Shown: positions 1 through 8,352, counted from the first letter of the stretch. The stretch is 64,000 bases of DNA from Mucilaginibacter mallensis (GCF_900105165.1 NZ_LT629740.1:5270001-5334000), one strand, 5' to 3'. Made by a program: numbers and translations. Notes: a model not told the origin generated them from the letters alone.

Positions 1-575
1 TGGTTAGCTATTTTTCGGGTGATGAACTGGCGCTGATAAAATCTTTCAGCATAGGTGAGCAATAATTCAAGCTGGGCGATGATAATGTTCTGACTGAACT
101 TATCAATGTTTGAGCGGTATTCCTGCTCCATACTGTGCATCATGTTAATAATAGTCGTTTCTTCCTTTTCTGAAAGGAACAAAGCCTCATTTACCGAGTA
201 ATTGAAATACTCGTGCTGTTTCATGATCTTAGCCAAAGGCGTATTCCATAAAAAATCGGGATGGATAAGCAGCATCCACCCCGTATGTTTTAATTCTCCT
301 TGTTTTGCACTCTCCACCCCAAAAACTTGTCCGGGTGATATAAAAAACATGATGCCCTCATCAAAGTCGTATTCCTGCTGACCATATTTAAACTTACCGC
401 TGAAATTTCTTTTAAGCGAGATAGAATAAAAATCAAATACCATGTTCGCTGCCCCAGCATAAGGCAAACTTTTTATCGATTCAAAATTTATCACACTGAT
501 CAGTGGGTGCTCCGGCTTTGGGAGGCCCATTACCTTGTGATATTCACTTATCGTTTTAATTCGGCGCGGTTGCAT
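1..575 (-). CDS. AraC-family transcriptional regulator, N-terminal part (cut by window edge)
   Basis: Reading leftwards from an ATG at 575-573 gives an open frame to base 1, about 191 codons without a stop. The translation starts MQPRRIKTISEYHKV and contains a cupin-like sensor region (FYSISLKRNFSGK, FDEGIMFFISPGQVFG, HTGWMLLIHPDFL) typical of Bacteroidota AraC regulators of 290-310 residues. The C-terminal helix-turn-helix lies outside the window, so the class is inferred from the sensor part only. It lies just downstream of the NAD(P)-binding protein gene on the same strand (12-base gap), so the two may be co-transcribed and the regulator may control that enzyme. Confidence 0.8.
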   Translation of the reverse strand, partial: MQPRRIKTISEYHKVMGLPKPEHPLISVINFESIKSLPYAGAANMVFDFYSISLKRNFSGKFKYGQQEYDFDEGIMFFISPGQVFGVESAKQGELKHTGWMLLIHPDFLWNTPLAKIMKQHEYFNYSVNEALFLSEKEETTIINMMHSMEQEYRSNIDKFSQNIIIAQLELLLTYAERFYQRQFITRKIAN

Positions 576-587
576 ATCACAATTTAC

Positions 588-1484
588 TTATTTTTGGTTA
601 TAAACAGCAGCAAATTCTTTGGCAAAATCTGTTGTTTTCACTTTGCCTAAAACTGGTTTATGGCGATAATAATCTTCCATTAATGAGCCATTATGCTGGC
701 TTGCAAACATCTGCACCAAACCGGCAGCAATTTGGGGATTAAGTCCAAAAGATTCTAAAATACGCAGCCTTTCCTCATCGCTAACAAGTATCCATTTCAG
801 ATCGGGGATGCCGATTGCCTCGCCTAAAATTCTTGCAGTTTCGTGGCCGGTAAGTTCATCGCTGGCTACATAGCGCACTTTTCGGCCGGTAAGGGATGTT
901 TCAAACTCTTCAACTATCGCGGCAGCAATATCTGTTGGCGAAACCCATACCAGCAGTTCATCTGCGCCATAATTTGCTGCAATAATGCCCTGGTTTTTTA
1001 TCGCAGGTATAAAGCCCAGCAAATTGTAATAGAAACCAACGGGGCGCATAAAGGTAATGGCAACATCGTCAGGTAGTTTATTCAGGATAACTTCCACACC
1101 ACGATGAGCAAGTATCAACCCTGAGTCTTTTTCCATATGGGCGCCAATGCTGCTCAGATGAACCACACGTTTTACGCCCGACTTACTGATAGCTTGTGCA
1201 AAGTTATTGCCGATGATGTTGCAATGCGCCGCCAGATCAAAATCGGGGTTAAAGAAATTGGTTGGCGGCACCATAGTATACACGGCATCCGCACCGGTAA
1301 AAGTTGCAGTAAGGAAATCCACATCCTCTACCGAACCAATGGCTGCTGTGGCACCCAATGCCTCAATTTCCTCTTGCTTTTCGGCTTTGCTGCTGATAAC
1401 CGTAACGTTATGCCCCTTTTGTACTAATTCCTGGGTAAGTGGCTTGCTGATGTGCCCTAATGAACCTGTTATTATGATCTTCAT
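588..1484 (-). CDS. NAD(P)-binding SDR/NmrA-type protein
   Basis: A 298-residue protein starting MKIIITGSLGHIS. The glycine motif TGSLGHIS at residues 6-13 is the nucleotide-binding turn of an atypical short-chain dehydrogenase. The downstream pattern (VYTMVPPTNF, VKRVVHLSSIGAH, ITFMRPVGFYYNL) fits the NmrA/QorB-like subgroup, which includes quinone reductases and redox-sensing regulators. Substrate cannot be told. An in-frame TTG lies 8 codons upstream, but the ATG at 1484 starts directly at the Rossmann strand and is preferred. The gene precedes the AraC-type regulator on the same strand. Confidence 0.85.
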   Translation of the reverse strand: MKIIITGSLGHISKPLTQELVQKGHNVTVISSKAEKQEEIEALGATAAIGSVEDVDFLTATFTGADAVYTMVPPTNFFNPDFDLAAHCNIIGNNFAQAISKSGVKRVVHLSSIGAHMEKDSGLILAHRGVEVILNKLPDDVAITFMRPVGFYYNLLGFIPAIKNQGIIAANYGADELLVWVSPTDIAAAIVEEFETSLTGRKVRYVASDELTGHETARILGEAIGIPDLKWILVSDEERLRILESFGLNPQIAAGLVQMFASQHNGSLMEDYYRHKPVLGKVKTTDFAKEFAAVYNQK

Positions 1485-1605
1485 TTTGCTTTTATTTTGA
1501 TATAACAAATGTCCATAACAATTAATAAACAGATGTAGCCGAATCTACTGTTCTTGTAGTCAAAAAAATGAGACTGGTAGTTTGAGCGGCAGGAAGTACA
1601 CGCTG

Positions 1606-1653
1606 TCCGAAGTTTATAACTTCGGATAAAATGCATGTAGTCTCTGACTACAT
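1606..1653. repeat. Two consecutive perfect hairpins in a divergent intergenic region
   Basis: The 435-base gap between the NAD(P)-binding protein and the alpha/beta hydrolase holds two perfect inverted repeats. The first is 1606-1626 (TCCGAAGT, 5-base loop, ACTTCGGA). The second is 1635-1653 (ATGTAGTC, loop TCT, GACTACAT). The first shares the GAAGTT/AACTTC core with repeats at 4059-4089 and 26334-26365. They lack a T-tract, so they are more likely dispersed repeats than terminators. Confidence 0.7.
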
Positions 1654-1786
1654 ACTTTAGCCATCTATCCCCAGCCTATTATATGTAAGATTTAGCGTGT
1701 TCAACATATGTTGAGTGATTCCTGAATGGCTAATGTATAAACCAGTTTTTATTCTCTATTTTTATATTGTAATTCTATTTTGGCTT

Positions 1787-1816
1787 TAACCTGTCCCCTA
1801 TCAGCGTAACCTGTCC
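1787..1816. promoter_or_regulatory. Direct repeat TAACCTGTCC x2, possible operator
   Basis: The 10-base word TAACCTGTCC occurs at 1787-1796 and again at 1807-1816, a 20-base period (about two helical turns), 104 bases before the hydrolase start. Such spacing suits two half-sites for a dimeric regulator such as an AraC protein. That function is inference only. Confidence 0.35.
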
Positions 1817-1919
1817 AAAAGCATTGTATGGCTTAAGAGGAAATCATTAAAAAACAATTACTCCCATTCAAACAGAACTGCTTCTCCTAAATTTCATTTA
1901 TCACAAACAATCAATAACA

Positions 1920-2741
1920 ATGAGTAAAATTACAGTAAAAGACGGAACCGAAATTTATTACAAGGACTGGGGAACCGGGCAACCGATTTTTTTTCATCAT
2001 GGCTGGCCTTTATCAGGCGATGACTGGGATGCTCAGATGATGTTTTTCCTACAGCATGGGTATCGGGTTATCGCCCATGACCGTCGCGGACACGGAAGAT
2101 CAACCCAGGCATCCGGTGGGCACGATATGGATACCTATGCAGCTGATGTTGCCGCGGTTACTGAGGCGCTTGACCTGAAAGATGCCATCCACGTTGGCCA
2201 TTCAACGGGTGGCGGCGAAGCTATCCATTATGCTGCAGGCCCAGGTAAAGCCCGTGTAGCCAAAGTTGTACTGATTAGCGCTGTTACGCCGATCATGGTA
2301 CAATCAGAAACTAACCCCGATGGTGTACCGATGTCGGTATTTGATGAGATCCGCGAAGGTACTGCATTTAACAGGGCACAATACTTTGAGGATTTTACCA
2401 TTCCATTTTATGGTTATAACCGTGAAGGCGCTAAAATATCGCAAGGAATAAGGGACAACTGGTGGCGCCAGGGCATGATGGGCGGCGTAAAGGCGCACGT
2501 TGAGGGTATCAAGGCTTTTTCGGAAACAGATTTTACTGAGGACCTGAAGAGTGTAGATATCCCGGTACTTGTTTTACATGGCGAAGACGACCAGATCGTT
2601 CCATTCCCAATCTCAGGTGCAAAGGCTGTGAAGCTGTTAAAACATGGTAAACTGATCTCTTATCCGGGTTTCCCACATGGTATGCCTGCAACAGAAGCGG
2701 CAACTATAAATAAGGATCTCCTGGCGTTTTTTAAATCATAA
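1920..2741 (+). CDS. Alpha/beta hydrolase, non-heme chloroperoxidase/arylesterase type
   Basis: 273 residues, the usual length for this family. The nucleophile elbow GHSTGG places the serine at 95. HGEDDQIVP gives the likely catalytic aspartate at 224 and FPHG the histidine at 253, a complete triad. The oxyanion segment HHGWPLSGDDW is typical of cofactor-free bromo/chloroperoxidase-like esterases. It has no signal peptide, so it is cytoplasmic. Substrate cannot be derived; these enzymes often act on esters or lactones. A strong terminator follows, so it is transcribed alone. It may be under control of the nearby AraC-type regulator, but nothing in the sequence proves that. Confidence 0.9.
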   Translation: MSKITVKDGTEIYYKDWGTGQPIFFHHGWPLSGDDWDAQMMFFLQHGYRVIAHDRRGHGRSTQASGGHDMDTYAADVAAVTEALDLKDAIHVGHSTGGGEAIHYAAGPGKARVAKVVLISAVTPIMVQSETNPDGVPMSVFDEIREGTAFNRAQYFEDFTIPFYGYNREGAKISQGIRDNWWRQGMMGGVKAHVEGIKAFSETDFTEDLKSVDIPVLVLHGEDDQIVPFPISGAKAVKLLKHGKLISYPGFPHGMPATEAATINKDLLAFFKS

Positions 2742-2761
2742 AGACACCTGCTCTAAACCTT

Positions 2762-2796
2762 AAAAAGCTGTCATTTTAACGATGACAGCTTTTTTT
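2762..2796 (+). terminator. Rho-independent terminator after the alpha/beta hydrolase
   Basis: Stem AAAAAGCTGTCAT / ATGACAGCTTTTT with a 7-base loop (2775-2781), running into seven T residues, 20 bases after the stop codon. Confidence 0.9.
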
Positions 2797-2819
2797 GTTT
2801 GAATACCATGGCGCTTCTT

Positions 2820-2945
2820 TTAATTAAACGAAGTCCTGAACTCCAAAAGCGAAAAGTTGGTTTTAGTCTTGAATAGCTTGCTGAAAGATTGCAGGTGCTC
2901 AAATCCTAATTGATAGGCAATTTCGCTTACTGAATAGCCAAAATT
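2820..2945 (-). pseudogene. Remnant of an AraC-family regulator (C-terminal helix-turn-helix end only)
   Basis: On the minus strand, 41 codons from 2945 to a TAA at 2822-2820 read NFGYSVSEIAYQLGFEHLQ, then SFSKLFKTKTNFSLLEF and RTSFN. This is the characteristic second helix-turn-helix and tail of AraC/XylS proteins (S-x-S-E-I-A-x-x-L-G-F then Q-S-F-S-K-x-F). An in-frame TAG at 2948-2946 closes the frame directly upstream and there is no start codon, so the DNA-binding N-half and the sensor domain are gone. It is a decayed regulator gene next to the hydrolase. Confidence 0.75.
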
Positions 2946-3035
2946 CTAGTTTAGCTAAACAAAAGCCCAATAACCCCGTTTAATAATCTTAAAATCTTAT
3001 ATTGAGTACTCATTTATTAAACAAACTTTACATCT

Positions 3036-3605
3036 ATGAAAATGATTAAAGTCCTTGCTTTTTTTGCACTTATGCTAACCTTCTCACCTAATGGTTTTTC
3101 GCAGGCTAAAACAGGGCAGGTTTATCTTATCCGCGTAACGGGATATACCGGCTCCGCGGTCAATTATCGCTTCTATCTCGATGATACATTAATATGTAAA
3201 TTGAAAAACAAATCTTTCTCCATACATAATATAACCGTTGGTGCGCATACCGTTAGCGTTGTAAGCGGAGGGATTTCAAACGGAAAAAAATCAGAGCCGT
3301 TGAAGATATTGGTAATTGAAGGGCAGGCAAATTATATAAGTGTAGTAAGTACTCAAGCCGGGTATGCCAACAAAATCACCTGCCAGGAAATTACCAAAAA
3401 TTCGGCTGACCCTCTTTTGGCAAAATCTACCGAAAATAAAAAACTGCTTACCGGCGAAATAAAGCTTCAGGTTCGTAAGCGTTTAGTTCCGGCAGGTAAT
3501 GTTATCAGGTGCAAAGCCGTAAAAAGTGGTAAGCAAATCTGTAACCTGTATAAATGTTATCCATTAACATATTATCACCTTTGTACTGTAAGTACTTTTA
3601 AATAA
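3036..3605 (+). CDS. Secreted protein of unknown function, possibly DUF2846-like
   Basis: 189 residues with a signal peptide (MKMIKVLAFFALMLTF, cleavage probably after FSQA). The middle part (GQVYLIRVTGYTGSAVNY, FYLDDTLICKLKN, ITVGAHTVSVVSGG) resembles the beta-sandwich of DUF2846-type proteins, in which a small ligand name or size tag is absent, so function is open. The last 35 residues are cysteine- and tyrosine-rich and do not look like the rest. They could result from a late frameshift, but I cannot prove it. The cupin gene follows 12 bases later on the same strand. Confidence 0.6.
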   Translation: MKMIKVLAFFALMLTFSPNGFSQAKTGQVYLIRVTGYTGSAVNYRFYLDDTLICKLKNKSFSIHNITVGAHTVSVVSGGISNGKKSEPLKILVIEGQANYISVVSTQAGYANKITCQEITKNSADPLLAKSTENKKLLTGEIKLQVRKRLVPAGNVIRCKAVKSGKQICNLYKCYPLTYYHLCTVSTFK

Positions 3606-3617
3606 ATATACATCAAT

Positions 3618-4010
3618 ATGGAAATTATACGAAGCGGCTCACAGCCCTCAGGCAAAGGCCCCACAGATTATTTTACCGGAACTGTAAGGATCGACCCGCT
3701 GAATAACCCGCCTGAACCATCACGCGTTTCGATGGCGTTGGTCACCTTTGAACCCGGAGCCCGTACAGCCTGGCATACACACCCGTTTGGGCAAACATTA
3801 ATTGTTACCGCAGGGGCCGGTTGGGTACAACGCGAAGGCGAAGCAAAACAGAATATTCACCCTGGCGATGTTGTTTATTTCTTCCCGCAGGAAAAACACT
3901 GGCACGGGGCAACCGATGTTACCGCCATGAGCCACATCGCCATACAGGAAAAACTGAACGGTTCACCCGTTGATTGGATGGAACACGTTACTGATGAGCA
4001 GTATAAATGA
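3618..4010 (+). CDS. Single-domain cupin protein
   Basis: 130 residues, one cupin barrel. Motif 1 is WHTHPFGQTLIV (H53, H55, Q59) and motif 2 is HPGDVVYFFPQEKHWHGA (H94/H96). The metal ligands of a mononuclear cupin are therefore present. Proteins of this size and pattern are often annotated as mandelonitrile-lyase-like or carboxymuconolactone-decarboxylase-associated cupins. The reaction is not predictable. It is 12 bases downstream of the secreted-protein gene. A hairpin at 4059-4089 may end the transcript. Confidence 0.85.
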   Translation: MEIIRSGSQPSGKGPTDYFTGTVRIDPLNNPPEPSRVSMALVTFEPGARTAWHTHPFGQTLIVTAGAGWVQREGEAKQNIHPGDVVYFFPQEKHWHGATDVTAMSHIAIQEKLNGSPVDWMEHVTDEQYK

Positions 4011-4058
4011 TCTGAGAATAAAATATGCCGCGTGTAATAAAATAGCAGGGATCTAACT

Positions 4059-4089
4059 GGTCGAAGTTTAGCATAGCGTAACTTCGACC
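4059..4089. repeat. Inverted repeat with GAAGTT core
   Basis: GGTCGAAGTT (4059-4068) pairs with AACTTCGACC (4080-4089). It shares its core with the hairpins at 1606 and 26334. There is no T-tract, but it may still act as an mRNA 3' end for the cupin gene. Confidence 0.6.
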
Positions 4090-4135
4090 TAAAATAATAC
4101 AAGCATCTTGCCATAGGTGTTCGGAAGACTAAAAA

Positions 4136-4212
4136 GGGTGTCATGCTGAGGCACTCGAAGTATGCGGGCAAAGGCCTTTACGCTTACCCTTCGAGTGCCT
4201 CAGGGTGACCCC
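4136..4212. repeat. Palindromic repeat family A, full doublet
   Basis: The arms are GGGTGTCATGCTGAGGCACT plus CGAAG on the left and CTTCGAGTGCCTCAGGGTGA on the right, around a loop containing AAAGGCCT. The whole unit, including the loop, is nearly identical in reverse orientation to 30930-31006. Other family members are at 19096, 52469 and 60152. Confidence 0.85.
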
Positions 4213-4245
4213 ATGCTCAATATTTGTAAGAAAACATATCCCGTA

Positions 4246-4443
4246 TTATTTCGAGTTTGCTTTAAGCATTACCCGTCCTTTTTTAGTCAATACACACTCC
4301 GGCGACCTATCATTTTCCTGGCCTTTTGTAATTTCTATCAGGTTGTATGCTTTCAGGCCCTGCAAATCATCCTTACTTATATTTATTGCCTTGCCTTTAT
4401 CTGCAATTGTTTTCAGGGCCGCAACTACATCGTCGTGTTTCAT
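4246..4443 (-). CDS. Small hypothetical protein, possible winged-helix-like fold
   Basis: 65 residues from the ATG at 4443 (MKHDDVVAALKTIADKG), ending GRVMLKANSK. The frame is also open upstream from a non-ATG codon at 4488, but MKHDD is the more natural start. Segments such as LKAYNLIEITKG and ECVLTKKGRVML recall the recognition helix and wing of small winged-helix proteins. This is a weak impression and no family is assigned. Confidence 0.55.
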   Translation of the reverse strand: MKHDDVVAALKTIADKGKAINISKDDLQGLKAYNLIEITKGQENDRSPECVLTKKGRVMLKANSK

Positions 4444-4563
4444 GGGTATTGTTTTAATTTGTACGTTGAAAACTGTAATAATTTTCAAACAAGAACTATC
4501 CCAAAAGGAGCTTTCTTTCAGTAGCCCCAGTGGGCAATTCTTAAAAATATTTTATGGAAAATT

Positions 4564-4788
4564 TTATTCTTCTAAGTGATTTTTAGCCGCCTGCTGCTTC
4601 TTTTCCTGAATTATAAAGTAAATCATAAATGCCTGGGTCACAAAAAAGGCAACAATAAGAAAATACTTATAAGAGCTAAGTATCGGGGCAATACTTGAGA
4701 TATTTTTGCCCAATATTGCCGAAGCAAAAATAACATAAGATATAATCTGAGTTATCAATATTTTTCTATTATCGCTAAACACTTTCAT
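4564..4788 (-). CDS. Small membrane protein, two transmembrane segments
   Basis: 74 residues. There are two hydrophobic stretches, about residues 11-34 (ITQIISYVIFASAIL) and 39-61 (YKYFLIVAFFVTQAFMIYFI), and a charged C-terminus (EKKQQAAKNHLEE). I do not recognise a family. Small two-helix proteins of this kind are common between genes in this group. It lies downstream of the tRNA and its terminator on the same strand. Confidence 0.5.
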   Translation of the reverse strand: MKVFSDNRKILITQIISYVIFASAILGKNISSIAPILSSYKYFLIVAFFVTQAFMIYFIIQEKKQQAAKNHLEE

Positions 4789-4814
4789 TAATTAAATATA
4801 GGATATAATCTTTA

Positions 4815-4848
4815 TAAAAAAAGCCACTCTACTTTCGTAAAGCGGCTT
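4815..4848 (-). terminator. Terminator downstream of the tRNA gene
   Basis: On the minus strand AAGCCGCTTTAC, tetraloop GAAA, GTAGAGTGGCTT form a 12-pair stem with two G-T wobbles, followed by a run of T. It lies 3 bases after the tRNA 3' end. Confidence 0.85.
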
Positions 4849-4851
4849 AAG

Positions 4852-4925
4852 TAGCGGGGAGCAGGATCGAACTGCCGACCTTAGGGTTATGAATCCTACG
4901 CTCTAACCATCTGAGCTACCCCGCC
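4852..4925 (-). tRNA. tRNA with CAT anticodon, probably tRNA-Met (elongator)
   Basis: 74 nucleotides. The acceptor stem is GGCGGGG with CCCCGCT (first pair G-T wobble) and A as discriminator. The D-arm is AGCTCAGATGGTTAGAGC, the anticodon arm TAGGATTCATAACCCTA with anticodon CAT, and the T-arm is closed by GCAGTTCGATCCTGC. The CCA end is not encoded. CAT can also be tRNA-Ile2 after lysidine modification. The GGCGGGG acceptor fits elongator Met better. Confidence 0.9.
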
Positions 4926-5002
4926 TTATTGTTTATTACCAGGTATGCGATAATAAGCCTCCGGATTGTGGTAATGTTAGTAACCCATCCTAAAAAGGTT
5001 TG

Positions 5003-5010
5003 CAAATATA
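5003..5010 (-). promoter_or_regulatory. Bacteroidota -7 element upstream of the tRNA
   Basis: On the minus strand the word TATATTTG matches TAnnTTTG, about 80 bases before the tRNA. No clear TTTG -33 element is seen. Confidence 0.45.
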
Positions 5011-5081
5011 GCAGAAATTCGTTTTCTTTAGAAAAAATGTTAACATTTACATCTTCTGTTGCTTTCTATTGATAAACCTGT

Positions 5082-5462
5082 ATGCCCGAAAAGAAAAAAT
5101 TTACCATTGAATATGAGATAAAATCCTCACCCCGGATATTGTATGGCTTCCTGAACGAAGCTAATGGCCTTACCCAGTGGTTTGCTGATAATGTGACTGT
5201 TAGAGACCAGGTGTACACTTTTACCTGGGACGATGAGCAGCAAAAAGCAAAATTGTTAATGTTAAAAGAAAATAAACTGGTGCGGTTTAAGTGGGTTGAT
5301 GATGAGCCGCAATGTTATTTTGAAATGGAAATTTTACAGGACGAATTAACCAACGATGTTGCCCTGAGCATAACAGATTTTGCCACAGAAGATACCATTT
5401 CGGAGCGCAAACTGATATGGAACAACCAAATCGATTACCTCATAAGCGTATTAGGGGCCTAA
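5082..5462 (+). CDS. START-like domain protein (conserved in Bacteroidota)
   Basis: 126 residues covering one helix-grip (SRPBCC) domain. The N-terminal strand is KFTIEYEIKSSPRILYGFL, followed by LTQWFADNVTV, YTFTWDDEQQKAKL and a C-terminal helix IWNNQIDYLISVLG. The arrangement matches the AHSA1/START-like family, which binds hydrophobic ligands or acts as a chaperone cofactor. No ligand is known for this branch. It stands 102 bases before the LptF/LptG permease on the same strand. Confidence 0.75.
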   Translation: MPEKKKFTIEYEIKSSPRILYGFLNEANGLTQWFADNVTVRDQVYTFTWDDEQQKAKLLMLKENKLVRFKWVDDEPQCYFEMEILQDELTNDVALSITDFATEDTISERKLIWNNQIDYLISVLGA

Positions 5463-5564
5463 GCTTATACAATTTTTCTTAATTTTACGTTTTTGAATCT
5501 GCACGGTAATTTCATCAAAAATTACCGCTCAGGTTTTATTGCGCTAATACAGGTCAGCAGCTGA

Positions 5565-6995
5565 ATGAAAAAGATCCATCTCCTAATACTTAAATCATTT
5601 ATAAGGCCTTTTGTGGTCACCTTTTTTATAGTGATGTTTGTATTGTTGATGCTATTTTTATTTAAATACATTGACGATCTGATAGGCAAAGGCTTTGCCT
5701 GGTATATTATACTTGAGCTCATGGTGTACGCCTCGGCTACCAATGTGGCTATGGCGCTTCCCCTGTCCATACTGCTCTCCACCATCATGACCTACGGCAG
5801 CCTTGGCGAAAATTATGAACTTGTAGCCATAAAATCAGCCGGGATCTCATTGGTGAGGGCCATGTACCCCATGATCATTATTGTATCGATATTAAGCGTC
5901 TCCGCATTTATTTTTTCGGATTACATGCTGCCGGTAGCTAATCTTAAATATTTCTCGTTACTGTACGATGTACGCCAGCAGCGGTCGGCAAATTTGCTGC
6001 CTGAGGGGGTATTCAGCCCGAGTTTCCCGGGCTATAACATCCGTGTAGAAAAAAAGGGAGCCGACGGACAGCTATTATACGGCATTATTATTTACCAAAA
6101 AGATGAGATCCATAATAACAATATTGTATTGCATGCCAAAGAAGGCCGCATGTACCGCACCGCCCGCGATCAGTACCTGGTTTTAAAACTTAAGGATGGT
6201 GTACGTTATGAAGAATCGGGCGATGCAAACGGCTTTAATCCCCGGCAGCGGTTAATGCGTTTCCGCTTTAAGGATATGGAGCAAAAGCTCGACCTATCGG
6301 GCTTTGTGTTAAAGCGTACCGACCAGGATGCATTTAAATCTGCTTTCCAAATGATGAACCTGAAGCAGTTAAGGGATTATAAAAAAGACACCCAGCACCA
6401 TATTGATAGTACCAATACAGCGCAGCTTAGGTCCATAATGCCTATTATGCGCTATTTTGTTATAGCCCACAACGTAAAATCTAACGAAAAATACCTGCCG
6501 GGCAAGAGCAATGTGCTAAAAGACTTAAAATTAAATGAGCAGCTGTCGGCCTTGTCAAATGCGGCAAGTGAGGCGCGTGCCATCTCAACCATGGTAAAAA
6601 ACAATTCACAGGTAACCGCTGATGAAGCGCATGATATACGGCGCTCAACTGTTGAGTATCAGAAAAAATATACCTTATCGGCGGTTTGTTTAGTACTGTT
6701 TTTAATTGGCGCGCCACTTGGCGCCATTATACGCAAGGGCGGCCTGGGTTTACCTGTTGTTGTTTCGGTAGCTTTCTTTCTTATCTATTATATCATATCA
6801 ACCATAGGCGAAAAATCGGTGAAAGATGGCGGCATGTCCCCTATTTTGGGTATGTGGATCTCCATATTCATACTAACGCCCATAGGCTTCTTCCTGTCAT
6901 ACAAAGCAGCTACAGATTCGGCATTGTTTGATATGGACCTGTATAAACGCTACTTTAACAAAATATTTAAGCGCAAAGAGGTGCCAAGCAACTAA
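5565..6995 (+). CDS. LptF/LptG family permease (lipopolysaccharide export)
   Basis: 476 residues of the YjgP/YjgQ type. Three transmembrane helices lie in the first 120 residues (starting FIRPFVVTFFIVMFVLLML), then a periplasmic jellyroll region with YNIRVEKKGADGQLLYG, then three helices near the C-terminus (SAVCLVLFLIGAPLGAIIRK onwards). GAPLGAIIRKGG is the family signature. The protein moves lipopolysaccharide from the inner membrane to the Lpt bridge, driven by LptB, which is not in this window. A charged insertion around residues 260-340 is longer than in enterobacterial LptG, as is usual in Bacteroidota. Whether it is LptF or LptG cannot be told. Confidence 0.9.
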   Translation: MKKIHLLILKSFIRPFVVTFFIVMFVLLMLFLFKYIDDLIGKGFAWYIILELMVYASATNVAMALPLSILLSTIMTYGSLGENYELVAIKSAGISLVRAMYPMIIIVSILSVSAFIFSDYMLPVANLKYFSLLYDVRQQRSANLLPEGVFSPSFPGYNIRVEKKGADGQLLYGIIIYQKDEIHNNNIVLHAKEGRMYRTARDQYLVLKLKDGVRYEESGDANGFNPRQRLMRFRFKDMEQKLDLSGFVLKRTDQDAFKSAFQMMNLKQLRDYKKDTQHHIDSTNTAQLRSIMPIMRYFVIAHNVKSNEKYLPGKSNVLKDLKLNEQLSALSNAASEARAISTMVKNNSQVTADEAHDIRRSTVEYQKKYTLSAVCLVLFLIGAPLGAIIRKGGLGLPVVVSVAFFLIYYIISTIGEKSVKDGGMSPILGMWISIFILTPIGFFLSYKAATDSALFDMDLYKRYFNKIFKRKEVPSN

Positions 6996-7078
6996 AGCCG
7001 GTTTTATTCCGTAATCCCTGAAACATCCTGCATTTATTGATTTTACAAAGCGAAGACCCGTTTAATTATATTATAAGC

Positions 7079-7086
7079 TAAATTTG
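7079..7086 (+). promoter_or_regulatory. Candidate -7 promoter element for ribBA
   Basis: TAAATTTG fits TAnnTTTG and lies 63 bases before the ribBA start. The -33 box is not convincing. I see no FMN-riboswitch-like conserved sequence in the 154-base upstream gap. Confidence 0.4.
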
Positions 7087-7149
7087 TGTAAATTAAACAG
7101 GAGGGCACATAAAACCCTTACAACCTGTTTACAATCCATATAGAACAAC

Positions 7150-8352
7150 ATGTTAAATACAATACAAGAGGCGATAGAAGCTATACAAGCCGGTAAAACT
7201 ATTATAGTGGTTGATGATGAAGACAGGGAGAATGAGGGTGATTTTTTAACTGCAGCACGTAACGCTACGCCTGAAACTATAAACTTTATGGTACGCTATG
7301 GCCGCGGGCTGGTTTGCGCGCCAATTACTAAAAACCGCGCACGTGAGCTTGACCTGGAGCCGATGGTGAGCCATAACACCACATCGCACGAAACAAATTT
7401 TACTGTTTCTGTTGATCTGCTTAAAGATTGCACCACAGGTATCTCTGCTTCCGATCGTTCAAAAACAGTACTGGCACTTATCGACCCGGCAATTAAGCCT
7501 GAAGATTTGGGCAGGCCCGGCCATATATTCCCTTTAATAGCTAAGGATGGTGGTGTATTGCGCCGTACCGGGCATACCGAAGCTGCTATTGACCTGGCTG
7601 TTTTAGCCGGATTTGAGCCTGCAGGTGTAATATGCGAAATAATGAAGGAAGATGGCGAAATGGCCCGCTTACCTGAGTTATTGGTTATAGCAAAAGAATT
7701 CGACCTTAAAATTGTATCGATAAAAGACCTGATCGCTTACCGCCTGGATACCGAGAGCATGATAACCCGCGAGGTTGCCGTTAAAATGCCGACTGAATTT
7801 GGTGATTTTGACATGATCGCCTTCACACAAAAAAACACAGGCGAAAACCACCTTGCACTTGTAAAAGGCACATGGAAGCCCGATGAGCCCATTATGGTTC
7901 GTGTACATAGTTCATGCGTAACCGGCGATATATTTGGCTCATGTCGCTGCGATTGCGGCCCACAGCTGCATAAAGCAATGGAGATGATAAACAAGGAAGG
8001 CAAAGGCGTAATTGTTTACATGAACCAGGAGGGCCGGGGCATTGGCCTCATCAATAAACTAAAGGCCTACCATTTACAGGAAAACGGTTTCGACACCGTT
8101 GATGCCAACCTGCAGCTAGGCTTTAAAATGGATGAACGCGATTACGGCGTAGGCGCGCAAATATTACGCAGCCTGGGTGTATCAAAAATGCGTTTAATGA
8201 CCAATAACCCTAAAAAACGTGCAGGCTTAATTGGCTACGGACTTGAAGTGGTTGAAAATATCCCTATCGAGATCGCATCCAATCCGCATAACGAGGCTTA
8301 TTTAAGGACAAAAAGAGACAGGATGGATCATGCTATTTTGCGTGATCACTGA
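7150..8352 (+). CDS. ribBA: Bifunctional DHBP synthase / GTP cyclohydrolase II
   Basis: 400 residues. The N-terminal half is 3,4-dihydroxy-2-butanone 4-phosphate synthase, shown by DDEDRENEGDF (residues 22-32) and the HTEA segment. The C-terminal half is GTP cyclohydrolase II, shown by SSCVTGDIFGSCRCDCG (zinc cysteines around 253-269) and MNQEGRGIGL. Together they make the two precursors of riboflavin: the four-carbon unit from ribulose 5-phosphate and the pyrimidine from GTP. Length and both active sites are intact. It is convergent with the TamB-like gene, and the two stop codons overlap by seven bases. Confidence 0.97.
   Translation: MLNTIQEAIEAIQAGKTIIVVDDEDRENEGDFLTAARNATPETINFMVRYGRGLVCAPITKNRARELDLEPMVSHNTTSHETNFTVSVDLLKDCTTGISASDRSKTVLALIDPAIKPEDLGRPGHIFPLIAKDGGVLRRTGHTEAAIDLAVLAGFEPAGVICEIMKEDGEMARLPELLVIAKEFDLKIVSIKDLIAYRLDTESMITREVAVKMPTEFGDFDMIAFTQKNTGENHLALVKGTWKPDEPIMVRVHSSCVTGDIFGSCRCDCGPQLHKAMEMINKEGKGVIVYMNQEGRGIGLINKLKAYHLQENGFDTVDANLQLGFKMDERDYGVGAQILRSLGVSKMRLMTNNPKKRAGLIGYGLEVVENIPIEIASNPHNEAYLRTKRDRMDHAILRDH

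Noticed and set aside
3875..4171. 98-codon frame opposite the cupin gene
   Set aside because: Antisense to a well-supported gene and extended by repeat sequence; no protein signature.
6996..7149. FMN riboswitch before ribBA
   Set aside because: The gap is short and AT-rich and shows none of the conserved FMN-element blocks that I know.
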